Assembly: GCA_001464235.1 (NCBI GenBank)
Contig: LNFH01000323.1
Coordinates: 1 to 39,894, forward strand
Origin: Rhizobiales bacterium Ga0077556
Lineage (GTDB): Bacteria > Pseudomonadota > Alphaproteobacteria > Rhizobiales > Phreatobacteraceae
Direction of reading: 5' to 3'
Length of the DNA: 39,894 nt
Positions 27,793 through 37,932 of this stretch are shown here, piece by piece (within the stretch, counting starts at the first letter, position 1; each line of letters begins with the position of its first letter). The notes under the pieces are model-generated. The model did no database searches, had not been told where the DNA came from, and worked only from the letters and a program-made list of their open reading frames with translations. A program made the translations under genes and the position numbers.

Positions 27793-28682
27793 CCGCCGTG
27801 ACCGCCACCGAACCCGCCACGGCCGCCCCGCGCCGCTGGGGCAACATGCGCCGGCTGTTCCGCGACAAGCTCGCCATCACCGCCGCCATCCTCCTGGTGC
27901 TGCTCGTCCTCGCGGCGATCCTCGCCCCGTGGCTGGCGCCGAACGATCCCTACCTGACCAACACCCGCCTGCGCATGCTTCCCCCCGTCTGGGAGGCGCG
28001 CGGCCGCTGGGAGTTCCTGCTCGGCACCGACGGCCTCGGCCGCTGCATGCTCTCGCGCCTGCTCTACGGCCTGCGCGCGACCCTGTTGATGGGCATCATC
28101 GCCACCGTCATCGGCGGCTCGATCGGCCTGCTGCTCGGCCTCTTCGCCGCCTTCTACCGGCGGCTCGACGGGGTCATCATGCACCTGTCGGACATCCTCC
28201 TGTCCTTCCCCGCCATCCTGCTCGGCCTGTCCTTCGCCGCGGTCGTCGGCCCGGGCATGACGGCGGTCGTCATCTCGCTGGCGGTCGCCACCATCCCGAC
28301 CGTCGTGCGCGTCACCCGCGCCTCGGCGCTGGTGGTCATGGGCCAGGACTTCATCGAGGCGGGCCGCTCCATCGGCCTCAACGACCGCACCCTGCTGGTG
28401 CGCTACCTCGCGCTGAACTGCATCTCCTCGGTCTTCGTCTACATGACGCTGCGCTTCGGCCAGGTGATCCTGCTCGGCTCGGCCCTGTCCTTCCTCGGCC
28501 TCGGCGCCCAGCCGCCGGCGGCCGAACTCGGCACCATGGCCTCGGCGGGCCGCAACGAGCTCTTCCTCGCCCCGCACATCGCGGTCATGCCGAGCCTCGT
28601 CATCGTCGTGCTGGTGCTCTGCGCCAACGTCCTCGGCGACGCGCTGCGCGACATGCTCGATCCGCGGCTCAGGCACACCTGA
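27789..28682 (+). CDS. ABC transporter permease, DppC-like
   Basis: 'LLGTDGLGRCMLSRLLYGLRATLLMGIIATVIGG', EAA-loop 'FIEAGRSIGLNDRTLLVRYLALNCISSV'; ATGA overlap with DppB-like gene. Confidence 0.93.
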   Translation: MTAVTATEPATAAPRRWGNMRRLFRDKLAITAAILLVLLVLAAILAPWLAPNDPYLTNTRLRMLPPVWEARGRWEFLLGTDGLGRCMLSRLLYGLRATLLMGIIATVIGGSIGLLLGLFAAFYRRLDGVIMHLSDILLSFPAILLGLSFAAVVGPGMTAVVISLAVATIPTVVRVTRASALVVMGQDFIEAGRSIGLNDRTLLVRYLALNCISSVFVYMTLRFGQVILLGSALSFLGLGAQPPAAELGTMASAGRNELFLAPHIAVMPSLVIVVLVLCANVLGDALRDMLDPRLRHT

Positions 28683-28752
28683 GCGGCACACAACCAACGG
28701 CCCGGATCAACGCGGGCCGGGAGAGAACCCACGTCTTCAGAGGAGTAGGGAC

Positions 28753-30348
28753 ATGAGTATGAAGCGACTTGCATTGCTCGCCGGCGCGATCGCCGGCGGC
28801 CTGGCCATGGCGAGCCCGGCCCTGGCCCAGGCGCAGAACACGCTCACCATCGTGCGCGAGGTCGATTCCGACCGCTACGATCCCCATCGCTCGACTGCCC
28901 GCGCGGCGTCCGAGGTGCTGTTCATGCTCGCCGACACCCTGGTGTCGCTCGACCACGACATGACCTCCATCAAGCCGGGCCTCGCCGAGAGCTGGACCGT
29001 CTCGCCGGACGGCAAGGTCTACACCTTCAAGCTGCGCTCCGACGTGAAGTTCTGCGACGGCAAGGCGATGACCGCCGACGACGTGGTCTATTCGCTGAAG
29101 CGCTGGATCGACCCGGCCACCCGCTCGCCCGTGCGCTGGCGCGCCGGTCCGGTCGAGGACATCGTCGCCAAGGACGCGACGACGGTCGAGTACCGCCTCA
29201 CCGCACCCTTCTCCGAGCTCCTCTACCAACTCACCCAGAGCTTCGCCGTCGTCATCGACAAGGCCAATGTCGACGCCCTCGGCGCCGATTTCGGCGTCCG
29301 CGGCTTCAACGGTACCGGCCCCTATTGCTGGGTCGACTGGCGTCCGCGCAACGACATGCGCCTGCGCCGTCACGACGCCTATCGCTGGGGCCCGCCGATC
29401 TACGAGAACCGCGGCCCGGCGCATATCCAGGAGATCGTCTGGCGCATCGTGCCCGAGGAGAACACCCGCCTCGCCGCCGTGCTGACCGGCCAGAGCCAGG
29501 CCACCCAGTACGTGCCCTATTCGGGCATGGCGCAGATCCGCGCCAACCGGAACCTGCGCATCGTCGACAATCCGGCCGCCTTCTGGACCTATTTCATCGG
29601 GTTCAAGGTGGACAAGGCCGGCGTGGACGACCCCGCCGTGCGCCGCGCCATGGTCATGGCCGTCGACCAGGAGGCCATCTCGCGCGACATCAACTTCGGT
29701 GAGACCGAGCCGGCCTATTCCTACATCCACCAGTCGGCCACCGACTGGAACAAGGCCGTCGATTCGCGCCTGATCCGCACCAACGTCGCCGAGGCCAACC
29801 GCATCCTCGACGAGGCCGGCTGGGTTCGCGGCGCCGACGGCTTCCGCTCCAAGAACGGCGTCCGCCTCTCCCCGCTCGCCTACGGCTTCACCGGGTCGAC
29901 CTGGCAGAAGCTGATGGAGACCGTGCAGGGCGACCTGCGCAAGATCGGCGTCGACCTGCGCATCCAGCTCTTCGACGCGACGGTGGCCTGGGGCAAGCTC
30001 GCCACGCAGGAGTTCGACCTGTTCGGCATGTCCTTCCCCTACATCACCGCCGGTGACGCGCTGAACCTCTACTTCCGCTCGGCCAACGCCCCGACGCCGA
30101 ACCGCATGAACTGGAAGGACGGCGAGACCGACCGCCTGCTGCAGACCGGCATGACCGCCGTCTCCGACGCCGATCGTGCCGCGGCCTATGGCCAGGTGCT
30201 CCAGCAGGTGCACGACGCGGCGGTGTGGATCCCGCTCTACCACGAGCCGATGAAGGTGGCGGCGACCTCGCGCCTCGCCCCGTTCAAGGCCCACAACATC
30301 TACGGCTGCGGCTTCTACAAGGGCCTCGACCTGCGCTTCACGCGCTGA
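28753..30348 (+). CDS. ABC transporter substrate-binding protein, SBP family 5
   Basis: Signal peptide; 'LVSLDHDMTSIKPGLAESWTVSPDGKVYTFKLRSDVKFCDGKAMTADDVVYSLKRW'. Confidence 0.93.
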   Translation: MSMKRLALLAGAIAGGLAMASPALAQAQNTLTIVREVDSDRYDPHRSTARAASEVLFMLADTLVSLDHDMTSIKPGLAESWTVSPDGKVYTFKLRSDVKFCDGKAMTADDVVYSLKRWIDPATRSPVRWRAGPVEDIVAKDATTVEYRLTAPFSELLYQLTQSFAVVIDKANVDALGADFGVRGFNGTGPYCWVDWRPRNDMRLRRHDAYRWGPPIYENRGPAHIQEIVWRIVPEENTRLAAVLTGQSQATQYVPYSGMAQIRANRNLRIVDNPAAFWTYFIGFKVDKAGVDDPAVRRAMVMAVDQEAISRDINFGETEPAYSYIHQSATDWNKAVDSRLIRTNVAEANRILDEAGWVRGADGFRSKNGVRLSPLAYGFTGSTWQKLMETVQGDLRKIGVDLRIQLFDATVAWGKLATQEFDLFGMSFPYITAGDALNLYFRSANAPTPNRMNWKDGETDRLLQTGMTAVSDADRAAAYGQVLQQVHDAAVWIPLYHEPMKVAATSRLAPFKAHNIYGCGFYKGLDLRFTR

Positions 30349-30441
30349 TGTGACGACCTCCGCGGCCGGGCGCCCCACGGTGCCCGGCCGTGTCCTTCGC
30401 AGCCGCCGGCCGAACCATAAACGTCCCGAGAGAACGCCCCG

Positions 30442-31893
30442 ATGCCCGTCACCCTCATCAGACATGCCGCCTGGGTCGTCGCCTTCGACGGCCGCAAGCA
30501 CACCTACATGCAGGGTGCCGACGTCGCCTTCGAGGACGACAAGATCATCCATGTCGGTCCGGGCTTCGCCGGCAAGGCCGACAAGACCATCGACGGTGCG
30601 GGCATGCTGGTCATGCCGGGCCTCGTCAACGTCCACTCCCATCCCGCCTCCGAGCCCATGGCGAAGGGCTGGAACGACGAGCTCGGCTCGCCGCGGCTCT
30701 ACCAGTCGGCGCTCTACGAGTTCATGCCGCTGTTCCGCGCCGATGCCGGCGGCGCCCCGGACATGGAGGCGATCCCCGCCTCGGCCACGGTGGCCTATTC
30801 CGAACTGCTGCTCTCCGGCGTCACCACCCTCGTCGACATGTCGGTCGCCTGGGACGGTTGGCTCGACACCTTCGCGGCCTCCGGCCTGCGCGGTGTCCTC
30901 TCGCCCATGTACCGCTCGGCCCGCTGGTTCACCAAGAACGGCCACGTCGTCGAATACGAATGGGCCAAGGACGAGGGCATGCCCGCCATGGAGGCGGCGA
31001 TGAAGGTGCTCGAGAGCGCGGCGAAGCACCCGTCGGGCCGCATGTCCGGCATGGTCTCGCCGAGCCAGATCGACACCTGCACCCCCGGCCTCATCAAGGC
31101 GAGCTTCGCCGAGGCGAAGAAGCGCAAGCTGCCCTTCCAGATCCATGCGGCCCAGTCGGTCGTCGAGTTCCACGAGATCACCCGCCGCCACGGCATGACG
31201 CCGGTGGAATGGCTCGGTTCGCTGGGCGTGCTCTCCGACCGCTCGCTGATCGGCCACGGCATCTTCATGGACCACCACACGTCCGCCCACTGGCCGCGCC
31301 GCGACGACCTGCAGGACCTCGTCGACACCGGCACGACGGTCGCCCATTGCCCGACCGTGTTCCAGCGCCGCGGCATCGCGCTGCAGACCTTCGGCGAATA
31401 TGTCCGCCGCGGCGTCAACATGGCCATCGGCACCGACACCTATCCGCACAACATGATCGAGGAGATGCGCCACGTCGCCATCATGTCGCGCGTGGTCGGC
31501 GAAGACGTCTATGACGTGCGCTCCACCGACGTCTTCAACGCGGCGACCCTCGGCGGCGCCAAGGCGCTGGGACGCAAGGACATCGGCCGCCTCGCCGTCG
31601 GCGCCAAGGCCGACATCGTGCTGGTGGACGTCACCCACGCCTCCATGCGGCCGCTGCGCGACCCCGTCCGCTCGATGATCTATTCGGCCGCCGAGCGCGC
31701 CATCCGCACCGTCTTCGTCGACGGGCAGAAGGTGGTCGACGGCGGCAAGGTCCTGACCATGGACCTCGACGCGGCTTCAGAGAAGCTGGAGGCGGCCCAG
31801 CGCCGCGCCGAGGCCGGCGTCAAGGCGCTCGACTGGGCCAAGCGCGATCACATGAAGATCTCGCCGCTGATGTTCCCTCCGGCGAAGGGGTGA
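30442..31893 (+). CDS. Amidohydrolase family protein (TRZ/ATZ-type deaminase/hydrolase)
   Basis: 'MLVMPGLVNVHSHPASEPMAKGWNDEL', 'IHAAQSVVEFHEITRRHGMTPVEWL', 'MAIGTDTYPHNMIEEMR'. Confidence 0.88.
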   Translation: MPVTLIRHAAWVVAFDGRKHTYMQGADVAFEDDKIIHVGPGFAGKADKTIDGAGMLVMPGLVNVHSHPASEPMAKGWNDELGSPRLYQSALYEFMPLFRADAGGAPDMEAIPASATVAYSELLLSGVTTLVDMSVAWDGWLDTFAASGLRGVLSPMYRSARWFTKNGHVVEYEWAKDEGMPAMEAAMKVLESAAKHPSGRMSGMVSPSQIDTCTPGLIKASFAEAKKRKLPFQIHAAQSVVEFHEITRRHGMTPVEWLGSLGVLSDRSLIGHGIFMDHHTSAHWPRRDDLQDLVDTGTTVAHCPTVFQRRGIALQTFGEYVRRGVNMAIGTDTYPHNMIEEMRHVAIMSRVVGEDVYDVRSTDVFNAATLGGAKALGRKDIGRLAVGAKADIVLVDVTHASMRPLRDPVRSMIYSAAERAIRTVFVDGQKVVDGGKVLTMDLDAASEKLEAAQRRAEAGVKALDWAKRDHMKISPLMFPPAKG

Positions 31894-31916
31894 GGTCTGG
31901 TCGGGCCGGCGCCCGC

Positions 31917-32075
31917 GAAGGCCCCACCCGTACCCTCCCCGCTGCGCGGGGAGGGAGACCACGACGTCCCGCACGATCTCGCGCGTCGTGCCTGGCGCAG
32001 CCGTCGCCGAAGGGGCGCGACGCCATAGTCCCCCTCTCCTCGCTTCAGCGAGGGGAGGGTGCGGGTGGGGCCTTC
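31917..32075. repeat. 159-bp MITE-like element with 24-bp imperfect terminal inverted repeats and two internal hairpins
   Basis: Left end GAAGGCCCCACCCGTACCCTCCCC and right end GGGGAGGGTGCGGGTGGGGCCTTC are inverted repeats (23/24); hairpins at 31933-31955 and 32033-32058. Confidence 0.7.
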
Positions 32076-32097
32076 ATAGGGCGATGAGTTAGCCCCC

Positions 32098-33228
32098 TCA
32101 GCCCCACACCTCGCGCGCCACCTCGACGATCATCTCGAGCTTCCGCCACTGCTCGTCCTCGGCGAGCGTGTTGCCCTCCTCCGTCGAGGCGAAGCCGCAC
32201 TGGGGCGACAGGCAGAGCTGCTCGATGGGCGCATATTTCGCAGCCTCGTCGATGCGCCTCTTGATGTCGTCCTTCGCCTCCAGCACGCCGGTCTTCGAGG
32301 TCACGAGGCCGAGCACCACCGCCTTGCCCTTCGGCAGGAAGCGCAGCGGCTCGAAGCCGCCGGCCCGCTCCGTGTCCCACTCCATGAAATAGGCGTCCAC
32401 CGGCATGGCGTTGAACAGGAGGTCGGCGATCGGCTCGTAGCCGCCGGAAGCGACGAAGGTGGAGCGGAAATTGCCGCGGCACAGGTGCATGGTGATGGCG
32501 AGGTCCTTCGGCCGCCCGCCGATGGCCGCCGTGACCATGTCGGCATAGATGCCGCCCTGCTTGTCGGGATCGTCGCCGCGCTCGGCCAGCATCTTCTTCT
32601 GCTCGGGGTCGCAGAGATAGGCGAAGGAGACGTCGTCGAGCTGCAGGTAGCGGCAGCCGGCGTCGTAGAAGGCGTGGACGGCCTTGCGATAGGCCTGGCC
32701 GAGGTCCTCGTAATAGTCGGCCATGTCGGGATAGAGGCCCATGTTGATGAGCTTACGCCCGCCGCGATAGTGCAGCATGGAGGGCGAGGGGATGGTCATC
32801 TTCGCCGTGCGCGTCGTGTTCGCCTTCAGGAACTTGAAGTGCTCGATGAAGGGATGGGTCGAGAAGTCGATCCGGCCGGTGACGCGCGGCGCCTCCGCCT
32901 TGGTCTGCACGCCGGCGAACTGGATGCCCTGGTCGAGCTCCACCCGGCTGACACCGTCCAGCTGCCAGAGGAAGTCGTAGTGCCACCAGGAGCGGCGATA
33001 CTCGCCGTCGGTGATCGCCTGCAGGCCGATCGCCTCCTGCCGTGCGATCAGCTTCTTGATCTCGGCATCCTCCACCGTCCTCAGGCCGAGGGCGTCGAGC
33101 TTGCCGGCGGCATGGTCGGCGCGCGCCGCCTTCAGCGCCTGCGAGCGCAGCAGCGATCCGACCTGGTCGGCGCGATAGGGTCCGGTCTTGCCGGGCAGGA
33201 CGGGGGCGGGCGTGGTCATGGTGGTCAT
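32098..33228 (-). CDS. Cobalamin-independent methionine synthase II family protein (MetE C-terminal-like)
   Basis: '[19 protein letters not shown]', '[16 protein letters not shown]', '[15 protein letters not shown]', 'HLCRGNFRS', '[14 protein letters not shown]'. Confidence 0.9.
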   Translation of the reverse strand: MTTMTTPAPVLPGKTGPYRADQVGSLLRSQALKAARADHAAGKLDALGLRTVEDAEIKKLIARQEAIGLQAITDGEYRRSWWHYDFLWQLDGVSRVELDQGIQFAGVQTKAEAPRVTGRIDFSTHPFIEHFKFLKANTTRTAKMTIPSPSMLHYRGGRKLINMGLYPDMADYYEDLGQAYRKAVHAFYDAGCRYLQLDDVSFAYLCDPEQKKMLAERGDDPDKQGGIYADMVTAAIGGRPKDLAITMHLCRGNFRSTFVASGGYEPIADLLFNAMPVDAYFMEWDTERAGGFEPLRFLPKGKAVVLGLVTSKTGVLEAKDDIKRRIDEAAKYAPIEQLCLSPQCGFASTEEGNTLAEDEQWRKLEMIVEVAREVWG

Positions 33229-33474
33229 CGGTCGCGTCTCCCTGGCGGGCCCTCGGCCCGGACCGTCTCGCGGGGGCGGCGGTCTTCTCCCGAGAGGATA
33301 GAGCGGAACGCGTGCCTCTGCCACGGGGGCGCGATCGGAAAGCGCGCGGCGGGCATGGATGCAAGTCCAGCTTGCACGGGCTTCCGCCGGCCGCCCCTTG
33401 CCCGCGGCGGCCAACGGGCCGATGTCTGGCGGCAAGGAAGCGCGGCCTCCGCCGCGTCATGCGAGAACCGCGCC

Positions 33475-34425
33475 ATGACCCCCGCTCTCACCGGCATCCA
33501 TCATCTCACCGCCGTCTCGGCCGACGCCCCCGGCAACCACGCCTTCTACACCCGCGTCCTCGGCATGCGCCTCGTCAAGCGCACGGTGAACCAGGACGAC
33601 ACCTCCGCCTATCACCTCTTCTACGGCGACGGCGTCGCCAGCCCGGGTTCCGACATCACCTTCTTCGAATGGCCGGTGGCGCCCGAGCGGCGCGGCACCA
33701 ACGCCATCATCCGCACGGCGCTGCGCGTCTCCGGCGAGGCGACCATCCGCTGGTGGGCAGCCCGCTTCGCCGAGCAGGGCGTGAAGCACGACCAGCCGGT
33801 GGTCCGCGACGGCCGCCTCACCCTCGACTTCGAGGACCCGGAGGGCCAGCGCCTCGCCCTGATCGACGACGGCGGCGCCGGCGAGGCCCATCCCTGGGAC
33901 GCGAGCCCGGTTCCGGCCGAGCACCAGATCCGCGGCCTCGGCCCCATCACCGCCAGCGTCCCCGTGCTGGAGACCACCGACCTCGTGCTCACCCACGTGC
34001 TCGGCATGCGCAAGGTGCGCGACTACACCCTGCCCAGCGCCTCTCCCGTCCATGTCTACGCCATGGGCGAGGGCGGCCCGGCGGCCGAGTATCACGTGGC
34101 GGTCGAGCCGCACCTGCCGCAGGCGCGCCAGGGCGCCGGCTCCGTCCACCACGTCGCCTTCCGCACCCCCGACGAGAAGGAATATGCCGGCTGGATCGAG
34201 CGGCTGAACGGCATGCGCATTCCAAGCTCCGGGGCGGTGGACCGCTACTATTTCCGCAGCCTCTATTTCCGCGAGCCGAACGGCATCCTCTTCGAGATCG
34301 CCACCGACGGCCCGGGGTTCGACGTCGACGAGCCGCTCGCCACCATCGGCGAGAGCCTCGCCCTCCCGCCCTTCCTGGAGCCGAAGCGCGCCGCCATCGA
34401 GCGGGGCCTGAAGCCGCTGAACTGA
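33475..34425 (+). CDS. VOC-family (glyoxalase/ring-cleaving dioxygenase-like) two-domain protein
   Basis: '[46 protein letters not shown]', '[18 protein letters not shown]', '[14 protein letters not shown]'. Confidence 0.9.
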   Translation: MTPALTGIHHLTAVSADAPGNHAFYTRVLGMRLVKRTVNQDDTSAYHLFYGDGVASPGSDITFFEWPVAPERRGTNAIIRTALRVSGEATIRWWAARFAEQGVKHDQPVVRDGRLTLDFEDPEGQRLALIDDGGAGEAHPWDASPVPAEHQIRGLGPITASVPVLETTDLVLTHVLGMRKVRDYTLPSASPVHVYAMGEGGPAAEYHVAVEPHLPQARQGAGSVHHVAFRTPDEKEYAGWIERLNGMRIPSSGAVDRYYFRSLYFREPNGILFEIATDGPGFDVDEPLATIGESLALPPFLEPKRAAIERGLKPLN

Positions 34426-34499
34426 CGGCGCCGCGCTTGTCGCGGGCCGGCGGCGGCGCCTAGGATCGCCCCATCGATTCGAGACCCTCGGGGCACTCC

Positions 34500-34844
34500 A
34501 TGATCCGCGCCGGCCTGCTCACCGCCATCGCCGCCCTCGGCCTCGCCGCCTGCCAGTCGACGACGGCCGAGACGCCGGCTCCGCAGCCGGTGGCCTCCTC
34601 GACCCCCACCTACGTGACGCGGCCCGACTTCCGCCTGCCGGAGGGTTCGGGCTGCGCCGGCGACATCGCGCGCTTCCGCGCGGTGATGGACAACGACCTC
34701 GCCACCGGCCATGTCACCCGTGAGGTGCACGGCCGCGTCCTCGCCGATCTGCGCGGGCCGGAAGGCGCCTGCTCGGCCGGCCGCGCCGGCGAGGCGAGCG
34801 CCGGCCTCTCCGCCGTCAAGCGGCGCTACGGCTATCCCGGCTGA
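34500..34844 (+). CDS. Small hypothetical lipoprotein
   Basis: Lipobox-like 'LGLAACQS'; no family recognised. Confidence 0.65.
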   Translation: MIRAGLLTAIAALGLAACQSTTAETPAPQPVASSTPTYVTRPDFRLPEGSGCAGDIARFRAVMDNDLATGHVTREVHGRVLADLRGPEGACSAGRAGEASAGLSAVKRRYGYPG

Positions 34845-34922
34845 TCGCCGAAAGGCGATCTTGCGGCCTCCGCGCCGCGGTTGAAGGATGAGCCCGCGGA
34901 TCGCACGATCCGGGAGGCGCCC

Positions 34923-35663
34923 ATGCGCATCGCACTCCTCACCGACATCCACGCCAACCGCGAGGCGCTCGAGGCGACGCTCGCCCATGTGGCGCGCCAG
35001 CAGGTCGGCCGCATCGCCGTGCTCGGGGACATCGTCGGCTACGGCGCCGACCCCGTCGCCTGCACCGAGATCGTGATGGACCTCGCCGCGTCGGGCGCCC
35101 TGGTCCTTCAGGGCAACCACGACGAGGCGGTTGCGCGCGACGATGCCGACATGAACGCCGACGCCCTGGCGGCTATGGCCTGGACCCGTGGCGTGCTCGG
35201 CGAGGCGCATCGCCGTTTCCTGGCAGGCCTGCCGCTCACCGCCCGCGAGGGCGACCTTTTGCTGGTCCATGCGGGGGCCCGCAATCCCGGCCAGTGGCCC
35301 TATGTCATGACGCCGCGGGACGCGGAACTCAGCTTCGGCGCCACCGACGCCCGCCTCATCGTCTGCGGCCACACCCATGTGCCGGCGCTGTTCTCCCTCC
35401 AGCCGAACCGCACCTGCGTCGCCTTCACGCCGGTTGCCGGCTCTCCCGTCCCGCTCGCCGCCCATCGCCGCTGGCACGTGGTGGTCGGCTCGGTGGGCCA
35501 GCCACGCGACGGCATCGCCGCTGCCGCCTATGCCGTGCTTGATCTCGGCCAAGGCGTGCTGGAGCCCCATCGTGTTCCCTATGACCATCCCGCCGCCGCC
35601 GCGAAGATTCGCGCCGCGGGGCTGCCGGATCGGTTGGCGAGCCGCCTCGCCCACGGGAGGTGA
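34923..35663 (+). CDS. Calcineurin-like metallophosphoesterase family protein
   Basis: 'MRIALLTDIHANREALEATL', 'VLGDIVGYGADP', 'LQGNHDEAV', 'VCGHTHVPALF'. Confidence 0.9.
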   Translation: MRIALLTDIHANREALEATLAHVARQQVGRIAVLGDIVGYGADPVACTEIVMDLAASGALVLQGNHDEAVARDDADMNADALAAMAWTRGVLGEAHRRFLAGLPLTAREGDLLLVHAGARNPGQWPYVMTPRDAELSFGATDARLIVCGHTHVPALFSLQPNRTCVAFTPVAGSPVPLAAHRRWHVVVGSVGQPRDGIAAAAYAVLDLGQGVLEPHRVPYDHPAAAAKIRAAGLPDRLASRLAHGR

Positions 35664-35669
35664 CGAGGC

Positions 35670-37061
35670 ATGCGGCCGCCGCGCATCGAGAAGGGCCTTG
35701 TCCTCGACGGCTTCACCCTGGTCGCGCCGCTGAAGCTCGGCGGCATGGCGCAGATCTGGGAGGTGACCCGCGAGGGCGACGATCTCCCCATGGTCATGAA
35801 GATCCCGCTCATCCTCGACGGCGACGACCCCACCATGATCGTCGGCTTCGAGATGGAGCAGATGATCCTGCCCCGGCTCTCCGGCCCGCACGTGCCGCGC
35901 TTCGTCGCGGCCGGCGACTTCGCCCACCAGCCCCACATCGTCATGGAGCGCATCACCGGCGGCTCGCTCTACGAGCGCATGACCGGCGCGCCCTTCGCGG
36001 CGGCTAAGGTCGCTCGGATCGGCCTCGCGGTGGCGCACGCCCTCTGCGACCTGCACCGCCAGGACGTCCTGCATCTCGACGTGAAGCCGGCCAACGTGCT
36101 GTTCCGCGAGGATGGGACGGCCGTCATGGTCGACTTCGGCCTCGCCCGTCATCGCCGCCTGCCCGACCTCCTCGCCGAGGAGTTCCGCCTGCCCATCGGC
36201 ACCGCGCCCTACATGGCTCCCGAGCAGGTGCTGCGGGCCCGCGACGATCCCCGCTCCGACGTCTTCGCCCTCGGCTGCGTCCTCTACGAGATGACGACGG
36301 GTCGCCAGCCCTTCGGTGACCCCCGCGGATCGCGCCGCCTGCGCAAGCGCCTCTGGTGGGATCCCTGGCCGCCACGCGCCCTCCGTCCGGACTGTCCGGA
36401 CTGGCTGCAGGAGATCATCCTGCGCTGCCTCGCCGTCGACCCCGCGGGCCGCTATCCCACCATGGCCCAGCTCGCCTTCGACCTCGCCCATCCCGGCCAG
36501 GTGCGGCTCACCGCCGCCGCCTCGCGGATGAGGCGCGACGGCCGCATCGAGCGGCTGCGGCGCTGGTTCAGGGCCGCCGGCGCCGAGCGGCCGCCGCCGC
36601 CCGCCCTGGACGGGGACACCGCTGCACCCATCGTCCTCGTCGCGGTCGACCTCGCGGCCGACTACTGCGCGGTCGCCGACGCGGTCCGCGCGATGACGGG
36701 GCGCATGCTGACCCTTCTCCCGGGCGCCCGGCTCGCCTGCGTCAACGTCCTCAGGCTCAAGCGGCTCGGCATCGACGACACCACCGACGGCGAGGGCAGG
36801 GCGCTCCACGTCGCCCGCCTGATCCAGCTGCGCGCCTGGGCGGCGCCCCTCGGCCTGCCCGCCGAGGCCATCAGCTTCCACGTGCTGGAGAGCACCGATC
36901 CGGCGGAGGCGATCGTCACCCATGCCCGCGAGAACCATGTCGACCAGGTCATCATGGGCGCCCGCGGCCAGTCCGGCACGCGGCGCTATCTCGGCAGCGT
37001 CTCGGCGCAGGTGACCGCCGAGGCGCCCTGTACGGTGACGGTGGTGCGCGCCGCCGCCTAG
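35670..37061 (+). CDS. Serine/threonine protein kinase fused to C-terminal universal stress protein (UspA) domain
   Basis: 'VLHLDVKPANVLF', 'MVDFGLARH', 'GTAPYMAPEQVL', 'DVFALGCVLYEM'; C-terminal 'IVLVAVDLA...HARENHVDQVIMGARGQSGTRRYLGSVSAQVTAEAPCTVTVVR'. Confidence 0.92.
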   Translation: MRPPRIEKGLVLDGFTLVAPLKLGGMAQIWEVTREGDDLPMVMKIPLILDGDDPTMIVGFEMEQMILPRLSGPHVPRFVAAGDFAHQPHIVMERITGGSLYERMTGAPFAAAKVARIGLAVAHALCDLHRQDVLHLDVKPANVLFREDGTAVMVDFGLARHRRLPDLLAEEFRLPIGTAPYMAPEQVLRARDDPRSDVFALGCVLYEMTTGRQPFGDPRGSRRLRKRLWWDPWPPRALRPDCPDWLQEIILRCLAVDPAGRYPTMAQLAFDLAHPGQVRLTAAASRMRRDGRIERLRRWFRAAGAERPPPPALDGDTAAPIVLVAVDLAADYCAVADAVRAMTGRMLTLLPGARLACVNVLRLKRLGIDDTTDGEGRALHVARLIQLRAWAAPLGLPAEAISFHVLESTDPAEAIVTHARENHVDQVIMGARGQSGTRRYLGSVSAQVTAEAPCTVTVVRAAA

Positions 37062-37771
37062 GTCGCCGCGCCGCCGGCGAGCCACCATTCGGCATAGGCG
37101 AGCTGGAAGGGCGGCATCAGGTCGGGCCGCAGATCGTCATGGCTGCGGACGATGTGGATGTCCGCCAGTTCCGGCTCCGCCTGGCGTGCGAGCCGGGCGA
37201 GGATGTGGGCCCTGAGATCCTCCGCCAGGCGAGGCGAGCGCACCACCTTGACGAAGGCGGAGCGCTTCTCGTCCTCGTGCAGCCAGAAATCGGGATCGAC
37301 GGTCACCTCGTCCGCCGTCAGCCCCGTTTCCTCCGCGAGTTCGCGCACGACGCTGCCTGCGAGGTCGACCCGGCCGTCGACCACGTCGGAGGGGTCGGGT
37401 GTGCCGCCGGGGAAATAGATCTTGCCGGCATTGGCGGTATGGGCGCCCATGACTCCCATCAGCATCGCGCCATCGGCGCTGGTGAGGCCGGCCAGGGCGA
37501 AGCCGTTGCGGGTCGACCCGTCGGGCTCGCCGTGCCGCATGTAGTGGAGAAACTGCGCAAAGCGCACCTGCCGGTAACGGGCCTCGAAGACCTCGCCCGC
37601 GACGGTCCGCTCGGCGATGACCAGCACCTGTCCGTCGAACAGCGCCGGGTTGGCGGCGCTCGCCGTCCGCCAAGCCGCCTCGATGGCTTCCGCATGGGTT
37701 TCGGCATAGGCCCAGGGCCCGGATTCGACCGTGGCGCGAATGTGGCGGATGCGGCGGAACCGGGACGTCAT
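37058..37771 (-). CDS. NUDIX hydrolase
   Basis: 'GKIYFPGGTPDPSDVVDGRVDLAGSVVRELAEETGLTADEV' (degenerate-length Nudix box). Confidence 0.8.
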   Translation of the reverse strand: MTSRFRRIRHIRATVESGPWAYAETHAEAIEAAWRTASAANPALFDGQVLVIAERTVAGEVFEARYRQVRFAQFLHYMRHGEPDGSTRNGFALAGLTSADGAMLMGVMGAHTANAGKIYFPGGTPDPSDVVDGRVDLAGSVVRELAEETGLTADEVTVDPDFWLHEDEKRSAFVKVVRSPRLAEDLRAHILARLARQAEPELADIHIVRSHDDLRPDLMPPFQLAYAEWWLAGGAAT

Positions 37772-37932
37772 GAAGGCGTTGTCCTCGCGAGATGTCCTGC
37801 GGCGTCGGATAGCCGGCCAGGGGAGAAGGGTCATTGACCCGTCCTTAAGGCTGGTGGAACCGCAGCTTGGCAAATCGCACGACGGTCACCTATGGTCCAC
37901 CCCGGGTCGGGGGCCTGCAGGAGGGAATATCC

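Noticed and set aside
28669-31638. 989-aa minus-strand ORF (also 34263-37088, 2128-3651, 25079-26818)
   Set aside because: Antisense to clear SBP, amidohydrolase, kinase and SPT genes; low-complexity His/Arg/Gly/Asp-rich translation typical of high-GC shadow ORFs.
31917-32075. Insertion sequence
   Set aside because: Has terminal inverted repeats but no transposase ORF; called MITE-like repeat only.
31917-32075. CRISPR array
   Set aside because: No regularly spaced direct repeats; structure is inverted-repeat based.
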